In this document: piece after piece, positions 1 to 9,112 of the stretch
How positions within the stretch are numbered: the first letter of the stretch is position 1
Layout: the number at the start of each line of letters is the position of its first letter
DNA from: Pinguiococcus pyrenoidosus
Taxonomy: Eukaryota > Sar > Pinguiophyceae > Pinguiochrysidales > Pinguiochrysidaceae
Assembly (NCBI GenBank): GCA_019677205.1
Contig: JAAMXY010000123.1
Location: 1 to 22,697 of the forward strand
Direction: 5' to 3'
DNA: 22,697 nucleotides
The notes under the pieces: model-generated
The model's input: only the letters and a program-made list of their open reading frames with translations
Told to the model about the DNA's origin: nothing
Databases searched by the model: none
Translations under genes and position numbers: made by a program

Positions 1-1214
1 AATTGGAGCCCGCCCGTCGGAGCCGACTCGGCCAGCTTTTCGACCGGCGCCTCTGATGCCGCCACCGCAGAAAGGACGAAGCCGACGGGGCAGCGCATAT
101 CCTCCCGACTCCGTGGCAATCACCGTGTGCAAAGTCCGTCCGGAGCTTTGACCTTGCAGCTGTCTTTCAGCGTGACAGGATCCGTGTGGGAACTACAGGT
201 GTTTCCTGAGCGCTTGGGGTCCAAAAATCCTTTGCTGTACGCCAAGTCCCTAGGAGGAAGGTCAAGGCGGTCGCAGAGAGCACGGTGGATCCAGCGAACA
301 ACACGAGAAGGAGGCTCCCGCCCTACGCTCCATGATCCTCGTCCGGTGAATGGAACGCCGTAGCATTTGCGGCCCTCAACCCTTCACAAAAGGCGACACG
401 CTTCTCAGCAGATCCATCGTGGCAGCCGATCCTTCGTGGCAAAAGGTCTTGCCAGCGCGTCCACAATGACCGCGCCAAACGACGCAAAGAGCAAGGAGCC
501 GACGAAACCTGCAACTCTGCAACTCGCCTTCTGTTCACCACGTAAAGCAACTCCTGTTCTTCAACAGCGAAGCAGGATCATGCATGTGCCAGTCATCCGG
601 GTAGCCGTGATCCCCTGCAGCCGTTGCCGGCCGCGGAATGAATCACGCATCTTCTTCGCGACGTGTACAGCAGTCTAGGCGCCGCCGGAGGCTCCGCCGA
701 TTGATACAGACGCAAGCAGCTCGTGTTCGGGCAGTCTGTTGCATGGCAAGATAGGTGGCCACTTTGGAACATGGGCTGGGAGCTGGAAACTTATGGAATG
801 CATGTTGCCGTTTGTCCCGGGACGAAGCCCATTCCTTAGAGGAGCCATCTTCGCCTGCAAGAAAAAGGGCTCCTTCTTCCTGCGGCCACTATCCGCCAAT
901 CATCTCTAGAAACCGGGATTCCGTTGTCGCCGCCGACAGCATCGGCTCATGCCACACGTGCTTAACGCGCTCTACGGACGTCACGGTAGGAACGACTTCG
1001 ACCTGCTGCACGCCCATGCTTCACGCGCGGTCCTACACCGCGAGCCGATCCCGTTATGAGCCAAGTGCACACCGAAAGCTACCGCAGCATTCCTACCTGC
1101 TCCACCGGAACCTTGAACTGCCACTTCGGGAGTCTAAACGTGCCGCACCGTTGGTGCCTCCTCTGTGCGCCAACTTGGAAACTGCGGCGCCGAGTGGCGG
1201 GCGTCATAAGCACC
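1..1214. other. Left flank, no confident gene
   Basis: I find no recognisable gene here. Plus frame 1 is open from the left edge to a stop at 361-363 (120 codons). Plus frame 2 is open from the edge to about 152. Either could be the 3' end of a gene lying to the left, but I recognise neither product and GC-rich DNA often gives such frames. Between 364 and 1214 only short overlapping frames occur on both strands. The last part is probably promoter and 5' UTR of the receptor gene at 1215; a CCAAT box in good NF-Y context (GCCAATCA) lies at 896-900. Confidence 0.5.
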
Positions 1215-4200
1215 ATGTCGGAAGCGGCCGCGCTGCATGGCCAAGCGAAGGCGTCGTCCATCTTGTCGATCCTGTCGTCTGGCGTGGTGATTTACTGGCT
1301 GCTCGATGAGAGGGGCTTCTTCGACGTCTTCCGGGGGCGGGACCGGATCATCGACTCGGACCCGCACCGCCTCCGCATGACCACGCTCATTCTGGTGCTG
1401 TCGCTCATCGACATCGTGGCGTCCTTCCACTGGATGCTGGGGCCGGTGGGCGACACCTCCAAGCCGTTCTGCGACTACCAGGGCTTCATGATCCAGTGGT
1501 TTGCGCTGGGCGGCATCGTGTGGAACGTGTGCATGGCACACAACCTGTACAACTGGCTCGTGCTCAATAGGACGCCCAAGCAGCTCAGCTTCCTGGTAAG
1601 AAAGACGGAGAGGCGGGGAGAGCGAGGGAGGCCGGGAGGGAAGAAGGTGTCGGCGTTTTGCACCAAAACTCCAGAATTCAAGCGGGGGCCGGCGTTCCAC
1701 GGAGAAGCCTCTCTTGCGAATGAGTGCGTCCTTGCGAGACGTGTTTGCGTGTGTACATACGCATGTGCACATCTCTGGCTCGGTCGTGCTGCGTGGACGA
1801 GCGACAACAAGAACTAATGCTTCTCCCAAAGGTGAACGTCTACCTCATCGTGGGCGTCGGCGGCTGCGGCGTCCTGGCCTTCGTGCTGCTGGCGCTGGAC
1901 GTGTACGGCTACGCGTCGCTGTGGTGCTGGATCGACGAGAAGTACATAGACCTGCGCTTCTACTGCCTGTTCTTCATCCTGTTCGCCGGCTGGATCTACA
2001 ACGGCTTCGTCTTCTACCGGGTGCTCAAGAGCGCCAACAAGGCCACCGGCGACAAGCAGATCACCAAGCGCCTGGCCTTCAAGCTGGAGCTGTTCGTGGG
2101 CGCCTTCGTCCTCACCTGGTTCTTCGGCGGCCTCAACCGCACTCTCCAGTTCTTCGGTGTCGATCTGTTCCCCATTCTGTACTTGCACGTGTTCTTCGTG
2201 CCGCTCCAGGGCTTCTTCAACGCGCTCATCTACGGCGGCCTCTTCGAGTCCGACAGTCCCTTGCGCGCCCAGCTGCGTAGCTTCATCCGCCGCTTGCTCA
2301 ACCAGTCGATGAACCCCATCGACCAGATGGCGGCGGAGGGGGAGGCGGAGGACAAGCGCACCAGCTTCGCCATCCGCGGCAACGTGGACAAGGAGGTGAG
2401 TTTCTACTGCGTGACGTTCAACTTGGGAGAGGCCGACATCGACGGCGTGCGGCCGCTGGGCCAGTGGATCCCGCGCGGCCACGACGTGTACATCATCAGC
2501 GTCCAGGAATGCATGTGCCTGGCGCAGCTCCAGCAATGCATCCAGGACCACCTGGGTGGGCGCGAGCGCTACGTCGGCTACATGAACAACATCGGCAGTA
2601 CGAACAAGCGCCTGGGCTTCCACGGCTACATCGCGCTGCTAGTCTTCGCGCGTGCGGAAGAAGTCGAGTCCGGCGCCTTCAGCCCTCTGCATTCCCTCCG
2701 AGACAACGTGAAAGCCGGCGCGAAGCTTGGCGTCTACACCGCATCCAACAAGGGCAGCGTGTCCTTCCCCTTTGGCTACCACGACACCACCTTCGCCGCC
2801 ATGGGTTGCCACTTCGCCTCGGACAACAAGGGAAAGAGTCGCTTCAAGCAGCGCAACGCCAACACCTACCGCATGCTGGGTCGGTCGACGCTCACGGACG
2901 TCGACACGGGTCTGGATGTGCACATGCTGTTCCACCACACCTTCTGCCTGGGCGACATGAACTTCCGCACCCGCGGAGAGCCCGGACAACTGCTAGGAAT
3001 GGTTGCCGAAGCCTGCCAGATCGAGAAGCAGAGCCAGAATGACAAGGACTGGGTCCGCCGCTTCTTCAGCATCCTGTGCCCCGACACCGGCGCCCAGGAG
3101 TCGCCGTCGCCGCGCGACGACTGGGACATCCGCCAGCTGTCCGACCAGGAGCGCTCGAGGATCTTGACCCCCAACCAGGCGGCACAGGACGCCTGGCGCA
3201 AGATCCTGGACCGCGAGGAACTCACGGCGTCTCGTACGGGAGGTGCGGCCTTCTACAAGTTCGAAGAGCCCGAGGTGCGCTTCCCACCCTCCTTCCGCCG
3301 CGTGCGCGGAGAGGACGGCATGTGCGGCTGCTACACCAACTTGGACAAGCTGCTGGAGAGCTTCGTGCTCAAGGTCAAGGACGTCCGCAAGAAAGGCGAG
3401 AACGACGACGACGACCCCAACGACGATGGCAACGAGGTCAACAACGCGCTGCTGGCCGGCGAAGGCTTCAGTTGGCGTCCGCCGAGCTACACCGACCGCA
3501 TCATGCTGCACAGCCTGGACGACGTGTCCGAGCGCGTGGCCTGCACGGGATACATGATTTGCGACGACGTGTTGGGAAGTGACCACCGTCCGGTAGCCGC
3601 CACGTACAAGGTCCGCCTGAACTCGCTGGTGGCGCCGCACGGGCGCCTCATGAAGGCGCTGGTGGACCCCAGCAAGAACCAGACGACCGTGATGGCCGTG
3701 GACGCCAACAACAAGACCCTGTACAGCATCGAGCTGGCCGACGTGGATATCAGCCTGCTGCCGCGCAACCAAGTGAAGCCCATCTTCGGCGATGCCACGG
3801 CCGGCGAGATGGACGCCGCCGACTACAACCCCGAGACGGATATGGACCTGCTGGACGCAGATGACAAGCCCGACGCCCGCGTGGGCGACGACGAGGACGA
3901 GGACGGAGAGGTCTTGCTCCAGGCGTCAGACTCCAGCGACGACGAAGACGAGGACGGTGCGGAGATTCTGGGCCAGAACTGGCAGCCGTCCAAGCAGTCC
4001 GAGCCCATCATCAACGGCATGACGCTGCTGTTCCCGCTGCCGCCGGAGGACCCGCTGGGCGCCGCGGGGCGCCAGGTGCAGGCCGCGGCCAACGTGTTCG
4101 GGCATCAGCGACGCCCCACGGTGAAGCACCTGGACCCCGGCCACGGCCACGAGCTGCAGTCCCGCGTGACGGCCAAGTGGTCGGACATCGAAGGTGGGAA

Positions 4201-4435
4201 GACCCTGCGGCTCATGTCGCACGGCACAGCCAAGACGGGGCTCCACGCCGCGCTCCGGGTCGAGAACAAGAAGGGCAACGCCATCGCGCAGGCCAGCCTG
4301 TGCTGCGCAGAGCTCGTGGACAAGGGGCCGGTGCAGGTCACGCTGGATCTGCAGCTCGCGGGGATGCAACGGGGCACCATCGACATGACCATCACGGTCG
4401 CTGCAGTGAAAGGCAATCAGGAGGAGTGGATATAA
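1215..4435 (+). CDS. Seven-helix receptor (cAMP-receptor-like GPCR) fused to inositol polyphosphate 5-phosphatase
   Basis: Exons are 1215-1595 and 1832-4435, giving 994 residues. The 236-nt intron (GTAAGA...CCCAAAG) falls between codons and joins helices 3 and 4. Seven hydrophobic helices lie near residues 13-30, 54-76, 89-117, 128-150, 168-191, 208-228 and 239-263. The C86-D-Y-Q-G-F motif before helix 3 and C159 in the next outer loop suit the class E/cAMP-receptor family. From about residue 314 an inositol polyphosphate 5-phosphatase follows: N324, Q352-E353, G501-D-M-N-F-R506, P678-S-Y-T-D-R683 and S-D711-H-R-P714 are the family's catalytic signatures. An acidic linker (about 790-840) and a C-terminal domain of about 130 residues complete it. 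The family removes the 5-phosphate from PtdIns(4,5)P2 or inositol phosphates. I infer a membrane receptor directly controlling phosphoinositides. Oomycete GPCRs fused to phosphoinositide enzymes are known. The start is the first Met in frame that precedes helix 1. Confidence 0.9.
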
Positions 4436-4533
4436 GTTTTTCATGGTCGGATTCACACTTGGTTGAGGCTTTCTATTACTTCGGGAGAGAAGAGTTGGGA
4501 GTTCCTAGAACCCATCACCTTTTTGGATCCGCC

Positions 4534-4569
4534 GTCCAAGTCACGCCCCATGTCCAAGTCACGCCCCAT
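4534..4569. repeat. Two perfect tandem copies of an 18-bp unit
   Basis: The unit GTCCAAGTCACGCCCCAT occurs at 4534-4551 and again at 4552-4569. It lies in the spacer between the convergent receptor-phosphatase and transporter genes, probably in 3' UTR sequence. Confidence 0.9.
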
Positions 4570-4763
4570 GCCGTCTACCTCTCACGCGCCTCCACCCTCC
4601 GCCCAGCACGACATGGGCAAGGGATTCTTCTTGCGAGCGGCGAGTACAAGAGCCGCCAGCATCCTCCGCCAGCATTCTCAACGTACGTATCAGGACTGAC
4701 CGCAACTACCTCAGGAATCCGTCTCACTTTGGATAGTCTCTATTCGACATCTTATGCTTGGCC

Positions 4764-4873
4764 TTGCACTGCTCTGTTTTGCATTGCATTGCATTGCATC
4801 GCACTGCACTGCTCTGTTTTGCATTGCACTGCACTGCTTTGCTCTGCTTTGCATCGCTCTGCTTTGCATTGCT
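4764..4873. repeat. Degenerate pentanucleotide tract (TGCAT/TGCAC/TGCTT)
   Basis: About 110 bp is built from TGCAY and TGCTY pentamers with pure runs of GCATT. A block of about 24 bp near 4766-4789 recurs near 4805-4828, so the tract grew both by unit slippage and by a larger duplication. It ends 14 bp before the stop codon of the minus-strand transporter gene and so probably lies in that gene's 3' UTR. The rest of the 4436-4886 spacer holds nothing I recognise beyond this and the 18-bp duplication. Confidence 0.85.
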
Positions 4874-4886
4874 CAACTCTCTACTG

Positions 4887-5834
4887 CTAGTCGGACGGAG
4901 CGTATCCATCCGCCTTGTTCCGTAAGGGCGCTTGCTTGTAGAAATAGCTGGCCGTCAAGCAGCCCAGCAGGCAAAGGATGCCGATGTTCGACGCATGCTT
5001 CTCCCAGATGGACACGTTGATCACCACGGTGAGCAGCTTGCAGGAGTTCCCAATGACTGTGAAATACGTCGCCGACACGAGGCTCCGCGCGAGCCAGGCG
5101 AAGTAGCTCATCGCAATGCCCAGCGCCACCGACAAGAGCAGCGCGAGCACCGCTTCGATGCTCCAGGTCTCCGCCTTGGTCACGACGTCCGTCTCGGACA
5201 GCAGGCCGGAGAACACCAGCGGCAGCGCGGCGAGGAAGTTGGTGTAGAACACGCGTCCCCAGTTGCTGCGCATCCTCACCGTGTTGATGACGTGCTTGAG
5301 GTACACCTGGTCCAGCGTGAAGATGGCGAACCAGATGGCCACGAAGGTATACCCGCGCACTTCGAAGTGCGAGTCCGTCATGGTGTACATGGTGGCAAAG
5401 GCCGCGAGCGCCAAGAGGCACGTCCAGGACCGCGCGCTGGGCAGCTCTCTGCCCAGCAGCAGCCAGTCCAGAACGCTGATGACCAGTGGCGTGGACGCGC
5501 GGAACACGATGAAGGTCTCGACGTTGGCGTGCTGCAGCGTCTTGATGTTCGTGAAGATTGTGCCCAAGAAGATGAGCGCCACCGGCGCGAACGCCATCAT
5601 CTTGCTGCCCTCCACGCCGTCCACCTCGATGAATCGCAGCTGGCCTGCCAGCCACACCACCAGAGCGGTGGCGGCCAGCTGCGACCACAGCACGAAGCTG
5701 GGCGCGGGGACGAAGTGCACGGCCAACTTGTTCGCGACCAGCATGAGAGAGCTGCAAGTCATGTATCCCACCACCGCGAACACCAGAGACTGGTGCCTGG
5801 GCTTCTTCTGTGTCTCTAGCAGCGACGGCGCCAT
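4887..5834 (-). CDS. Nucleotide-sugar transporter, GDP-mannose/GONST type
   Basis: A single exon encodes 315 residues with about ten hydrophobic segments, the usual size for this drug/metabolite superfamily carrier. It resembles plant GONST3/4-type and fungal VRG4-type carriers, which bring GDP-sugars into the Golgi in exchange for GMP. Recognisable stretches are the T-N-I-K-T-L-Q-H-A-N-V-E-T-F region (95-108), F-R-A-S-T-P-L-V-I (111-119) and G-N-S-C-K at 262-266. The last sits where the GDP-binding GALNK-like motif occurs in the family, so the substrate is probably a GDP-sugar, but which one is not decidable. The frame stays open upstream to 5858, but that codon is TTG; the first ATG is at 5834. 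The gene converges on the receptor-phosphatase gene. Confidence 0.85.
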   Translation of the reverse strand: MAPSLLETQKKPRHQSLVFAVVGYMTCSSLMLVANKLAVHFVPAPSFVLWSQLAATALVVWLAGQLRFIEVDGVEGSKMMAFAPVALIFLGTIFTNIKTLQHANVETFIVFRASTPLVISVLDWLLLGRELPSARSWTCLLALAAFATMYTMTDSHFEVRGYTFVAIWFAIFTLDQVYLKHVINTVRMRSNWGRVFYTNFLAALPLVFSGLLSETDVVTKAETWSIEAVLALLLSVALGIAMSYFAWLARSLVSATYFTVIGNSCKLLTVVINVSIWEKHASNIGILCLLGCLTASYFYKQAPLRNKADGYAPSD

Positions 5835-5968
5835 CGTGGCCGGGACAGCGCGCAGCAAAGCGCAAGCGTGCGCAAAGAGAACTCAAACGGCCGAGAGATC
5901 CTGAACCCCAGAGGAACAGAGCCAAAACCAAAAAAACGCAAAAACCAAAATCCAAAGATCATCAGAAG

Positions 5969-6008
5969 ATCAAAAGATCAAAAGATCAAAAGATCAAAAG
6001 ATCAAAAG
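5969..6008. repeat. Five copies of an 8-bp unit, ATCAAAAG
   Basis: Perfect ATCAAAAG units occupy 5969-6008, preceded by imperfect copies from about 5955. They lie 135 to 174 bp upstream of the transporter ATG on the minus strand, in its 5' UTR or promoter, within an A-rich patch. Confidence 0.9.
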
Positions 6009-6535
6009 AACCGCGCGAGACGGAAACGAAGACCGGGAATGACGAACGCCAGACAGCCAGACAGCCGAGAATTCAGAGAATCCACGCGCGAACTTCAAAA
6101 ATTGTTCTCGAGTTTCTCGCTACTGGACTGTATGTAACAGGTTCAGGGTCTTGCTCAATGCAGCAACAGAGCGTTTCCGGCTCCGTTACGCCATCTCATT
6201 GGGCGTGGGGCCACAGTTGAAAACAAAAAAAGGAAAACTCGAAGCCCGATTCTCACCTCAACTGTCGAGCTCCCCCGGGTTCCACGCGATTCGATGCCGA
6301 TCGTTGATTTGTCCACGGCGAAGGCGAATCTCCTGCTGGCACGGGAGCGTCTGAGCTGGCCTTCGGCAAGGTCAAACAAGACTTCAAAGTTAAGTTTGCT
6401 CTGGTGGAGCACGACTTCCCCTGGCTTCTGAAAGTTGAGCTTGACCGTTCTTGCGCACAAGAGTTCGGAGGCGTGGCGCCCGTCGCGGCGGATTGCACAG
6501 CGAAGCGGGTGACAAGGATCAATTCAACCTCGTGT

Positions 6536-6549
6536 CCAATCATGATTGG
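6536..6549. promoter_or_regulatory. Palindrome CCAATCATGATTGG (inverted CCAAT pair)
   Basis: This is a perfect 14-bp palindrome formed by two CCAAT boxes facing away from each other with a 4-bp centre. NF-Y binds CCAAT, commonly followed by CA or GA as here. It lies 451 bp upstream of the bHLH start codon. The assignment as a regulatory site is inferred. Confidence 0.4.
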
Positions 6550-6787
6550 TGCTCGGGGCGAATGCTCTTGACTCATAGCATGACATCCGAGGCTCACCAG
6601 CTGCCAGGAATTGAGCCGCCCTTCTCTATTGGCCGCTAGTCGGAAACGTCACCAAACCTCAAATAGCTGCCGGTCCTATGGCCCTATTCTAGTTGAACTC
6701 ACGCTTCAAAATCGCTTCCAATCCCGCTGAACTTTGCGCGCTGCACGCGCACGCGCCCACTTTCGGCGCATACGGCTTCCGAAAGAC

Positions 6788-6793
6788 CACGTG
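6788..6793. promoter_or_regulatory. CACGTG E-box (G-box) upstream of the bHLH gene
   Basis: The palindromic class B E-box lies about 207 bp upstream of the chosen ATG of the bHLH-PAS gene. Many bHLH proteins bind this hexamer, so self-regulation is possible but unproven. Confidence 0.4.
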
Positions 6794-6863
6794 CGGCGGC
6801 GTGTAGTCCAGTCGCTCGGGCCTATTCTCACAGGTGACGGCCTCCGTCTCGCGGTGTTGTAAG

Positions 6864-6887
6864 CAGCAGCAGCAGCAGCAGCAGCAG
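6864..6887 (+). repeat. (CAG)8 microsatellite in the bHLH 5' UTR
   Basis: Eight CAG triplets are followed by TAG at 6888-6890. The run lies about 110 bp upstream of the ATG at 7000 and is not translated in the predicted protein. Confidence 0.9.
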
Positions 6888-6999
6888 TAGTGGGCGCCGC
6901 GCGAAGGGCGAGGGGAGGCTCTTTTCAGTGGCGGCGCAGCAGTGTGGGCCGGGAGGCCGGACGGCCCAGTCGGCCCAGTCGGCCTGGGCGCCACAAGCC

Positions 7000-8742
7000 A
7001 TGGCTTCGGCGGCGGAGACGACGCCAGGCTCCGGATGCAGCGGAGTGGCCATCACCAGTGGCGACTCGTCGGATGACGCGCGCGCGTTCTTGTCGTCGGA
7101 CTCCGGCGCGCCCTCCGCGCCGAACTCGTCTCTGTCGAGTTCGGAGGATTCGGGCGTCGCCGGCCTGAAGAGAGCGCCCGAGGACGCCGGAGGCGCCGGC
7201 GGGACCCGCAGAGGCCTGAAGCGACCTCGCGCGACGGGCACGGAGGCGGAGGTGCGCGACTTCCACGAGATGTACAGACGCTACGCCCGACTGGTCGGGA
7301 GCGTGCGGAGGAAGCGGGCGGCCTTGGAGGCGAATGGGGAGCTGATGGAGCTGGTGAAGCTGGAGGACGCGTATGGCTCCGATGGAGCCGAGGGAGAGCA
7401 GAGCAAGAAGACGGGCGACGGAGGAGGGCAGAAGCGGCGGATTGCCAGGAACTATCGGGAGCAGAAGAGGGCGCATCGCATCTCGGACGTCATCGAGCAG
7501 CTGAAGAAGACGCTGGCGGCGGCGGGATTCCCCACCAGGAGCACCAGCAAGTACCACGTGCTCAAGGCGGCGCAGGCGTACATTCAGTCGCTGCAGCACC
7601 GCGAGAGATGTGCCATGATGGAGAAGAAGGTGCTGGAGCAGCTGCAGGGGCAGAAGCAGGGCAGCGTAGACCGCATGACGGTGGCAGATAGAGATCTCCT
7701 GCGGCGACTTCGCGAGGCAGAGGAGGCGACCGAGGCCGCGAAGGCGCTACCGGAGACGGTTAGATCAGCGCACGAAGGCGTTGCGCTTGTTAGGGTAGAC
7801 TTTCGACGCGTGTTTTTCGGATCTCGAATTGCCATGTGTCTGGCGGCCGTGGACGGCCGCATCCTCCGGTGTAACCGGATGTTTGAGCTTGTCATGGGCT
7901 ACACCAGCGAGGAGGCGCGGCAGCTCACCATCTTCTCGCTCGTTCCCCAAGAGTGCCTGCAAGGCACTTTCGAGGCGGCGGGGAGGCTGCTGAGCGCCGC
8001 GCAGGAGGAGTGCTACTTGGCCGAATGCGCCTCGAGCGACGCGGCGCTGAGCATCGGGTCCACTGGGGGCGCCACTGGGTCCACGGGTTCAGGGAGCGGC
8101 GCGAGCGCGTCCCGGAAGCCCTCGACGGCGGCGTCCACGCGGTCGACACTGCAGTCGGGCTCGGGGTCGTCGGTGGGCAGCAGATCGTCAGCTAGCAACG
8201 TGGCCAACGACGCCCTGCAGAGGTACGGCGGCCGCGGACCGTCGCGCGCGTTCGCGACGTTCGCGAAGCCCAAGCGGGGCCACATCCCGTACAGGGATGC
8301 GGGGGAGTACGCACGGCATGGCAGGCTCTACCTTGGGGCGTCCCATGATCGCGGAATGGGCAAGGAGACGAAGGAGACGCTGACGCTGACGACGTCACTG
8401 AGCTCATCGGCGGCTCCGAGCATGGCCGCCCTGCTCGGCGTCCATCAGCTCTGTGCCAGCATCTCGGTCGTGACGCCTTCGGTGGCCGACGGAAGCCCCA
8501 AGGAGCTACAGCATTCGGATGCGTCGTCCTCTTCGTCCGATTCCGTGCTGGATCCGCGCGCTGGAAGCCACTCGCCCAACACCAGTGGAGACGTGAGCGT
8601 ACAGGGCGTGAGGCGCAGCATCGGCAGCTGCAAGCCACGGTTCTTCCACGTGACGATTGTAGATGCGCCGCGGAGAAGCGCGGTGATTCCGCCCGTGCCA
8701 TTGACGATGAAGATGTTTGATCTTGACGACGAGGAGGACTGA
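7000..8742 (+). CDS. bHLH-PAS transcription factor
   Basis: A single exon encodes 580 residues. The frame continues upstream to a GTG at 6928, but the first ATG is at 7000. A Ser/Gly/acidic N-terminus (1-75) leads to a charged helical stretch. A bHLH domain follows at about 145-199, with basic region R-N-Y-R-E-Q-K-R-A-H-R, a loop containing G-F-P-T, and helix 2 ending Y-I-Q-S-L-Q. The R-E-Q-K-R core resembles stramenopile bHLH proteins. A PAS domain begins near 266: the stretch F-F-G-S-R-I-A-M-C-L-A-A-V-D-G leads to G-Y-T-S-E-E near 306-311. After about 325 the fold is interrupted by Ser/Gly/Thr-rich sequence. PAS-like strands seem to resume near 480-490 (A-S-I-S-V-V) and at 547-557 (R-F-F-H-V-T-I-V-D-A-P). 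It should act in the nucleus as a dimer. Diatom bHLH-PAS RITMO1 controls daily rhythms; orthology is not shown. Confidence 0.85.
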   Translation: MASAAETTPGSGCSGVAITSGDSSDDARAFLSSDSGAPSAPNSSLSSSEDSGVAGLKRAPEDAGGAGGTRRGLKRPRATGTEAEVRDFHEMYRRYARLVGSVRRKRAALEANGELMELVKLEDAYGSDGAEGEQSKKTGDGGGQKRRIARNYREQKRAHRISDVIEQLKKTLAAAGFPTRSTSKYHVLKAAQAYIQSLQHRERCAMMEKKVLEQLQGQKQGSVDRMTVADRDLLRRLREAEEATEAAKALPETVRSAHEGVALVRVDFRRVFFGSRIAMCLAAVDGRILRCNRMFELVMGYTSEEARQLTIFSLVPQECLQGTFEAAGRLLSAAQEECYLAECASSDAALSIGSTGGATGSTGSGSGASASRKPSTAASTRSTLQSGSGSSVGSRSSASNVANDALQRYGGRGPSRAFATFAKPKRGHIPYRDAGEYARHGRLYLGASHDRGMGKETKETLTLTTSLSSSAAPSMAALLGVHQLCASISVVTPSVADGSPKELQHSDASSSSSDSVLDPRAGSHSPNTSGDVSVQGVRRSIGSCKPRFFHVTIVDAPRRSAVIPPVPLTMKMFDLDDEED

Positions 8743-9112
8743 TGCCGTGTCGTGCGAGTGCCTGACTTGGACTTGGACTTTCAATTTCACTTTCACTTCC
8801 CTGTTGACTCTCAGTGATAGGTTTAGACGTTGCGAGGTGCTCTCGCGGTACCAGTGGGGATCATGAGGCGTGGCCGGAGTCGATCAGCTGTCGATCAGGT
8901 CCAGGCGAGAGCTTCTGCGGAAGCTGCTGTGCAATAGTTGTAAGACTAGGAGCAGGAAATGTAGACTGGCGATGGCAAATTGGAGCAAGGCGGGCAGAAC
9001 GTGCAGTGAAGCACTCAAAGTGGCCACGGACGGAAAGGTGCCTTTGTGCAGCAACAGCTCGGGATAGCGATCCTCACTGGTAATTGCGTTAAGTTAGTAA
9101 ACGTTGTTGGTC

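Larger units (their letters stand above)
6009..6999. promoter_or_regulatory. Divergent intergenic region between the transporter and bHLH genes
   Basis: About 990 bp separates two divergent genes. It holds an inverted CCAAT pair (6536-6549), a further ATTGG at 6628-6632, a CACGTG box (6788-6793) and a CAG run (6864-6887). A plus frame is open from 6308 to about 6572 but has no ATG at its head. I do not recognise its product or those of the minus frames here. I call no gene. Confidence 0.5.

Noticed and set aside
1-363. 3' end of a gene entering from the left
   Set aside because: Two plus frames are open and neither product is recognisable. GC-rich sequence makes such frames common.
1724-1831. 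The 903-residue open frame starting at 1724 as the receptor's own start
   Set aside because: Its first 36 codons are intron sequence. Joining 1215-1595 to 1832 restores helices 1-3 and the class E motif.
1814-2623. Long minus-strand frames opposite coding exons (also at 2993-3772, 4932-5819 and 15729-16556)
   Set aside because: They mirror the codon pattern of the real genes, are rich in Arg, His, Ala and Val, and show no domain.
5835-5858. Eight extra N-terminal residues on the transporter
   Set aside because: The codon at 5858 on the minus strand is TTG. The first ATG is at 5834.
6308-6572. Plus frame of about 88 codons in the transporter-bHLH spacer
   Set aside because: It has no ATG start, no recognisable domain and overlaps open frames on the other strand. 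It could be a gene relic, but nothing supports that.
6928-6999. 24 extra N-terminal residues on the bHLH-PAS protein
   Set aside because: The codon at 6928 is GTG. The first ATG in this frame is at 7000.
8863-9067. 65-codon plus frame containing C-N-S-C-K and basic residues after the bHLH gene
   Set aside because: It begins with GTG, has no ATG near its head and lies where the 3' UTR is expected.
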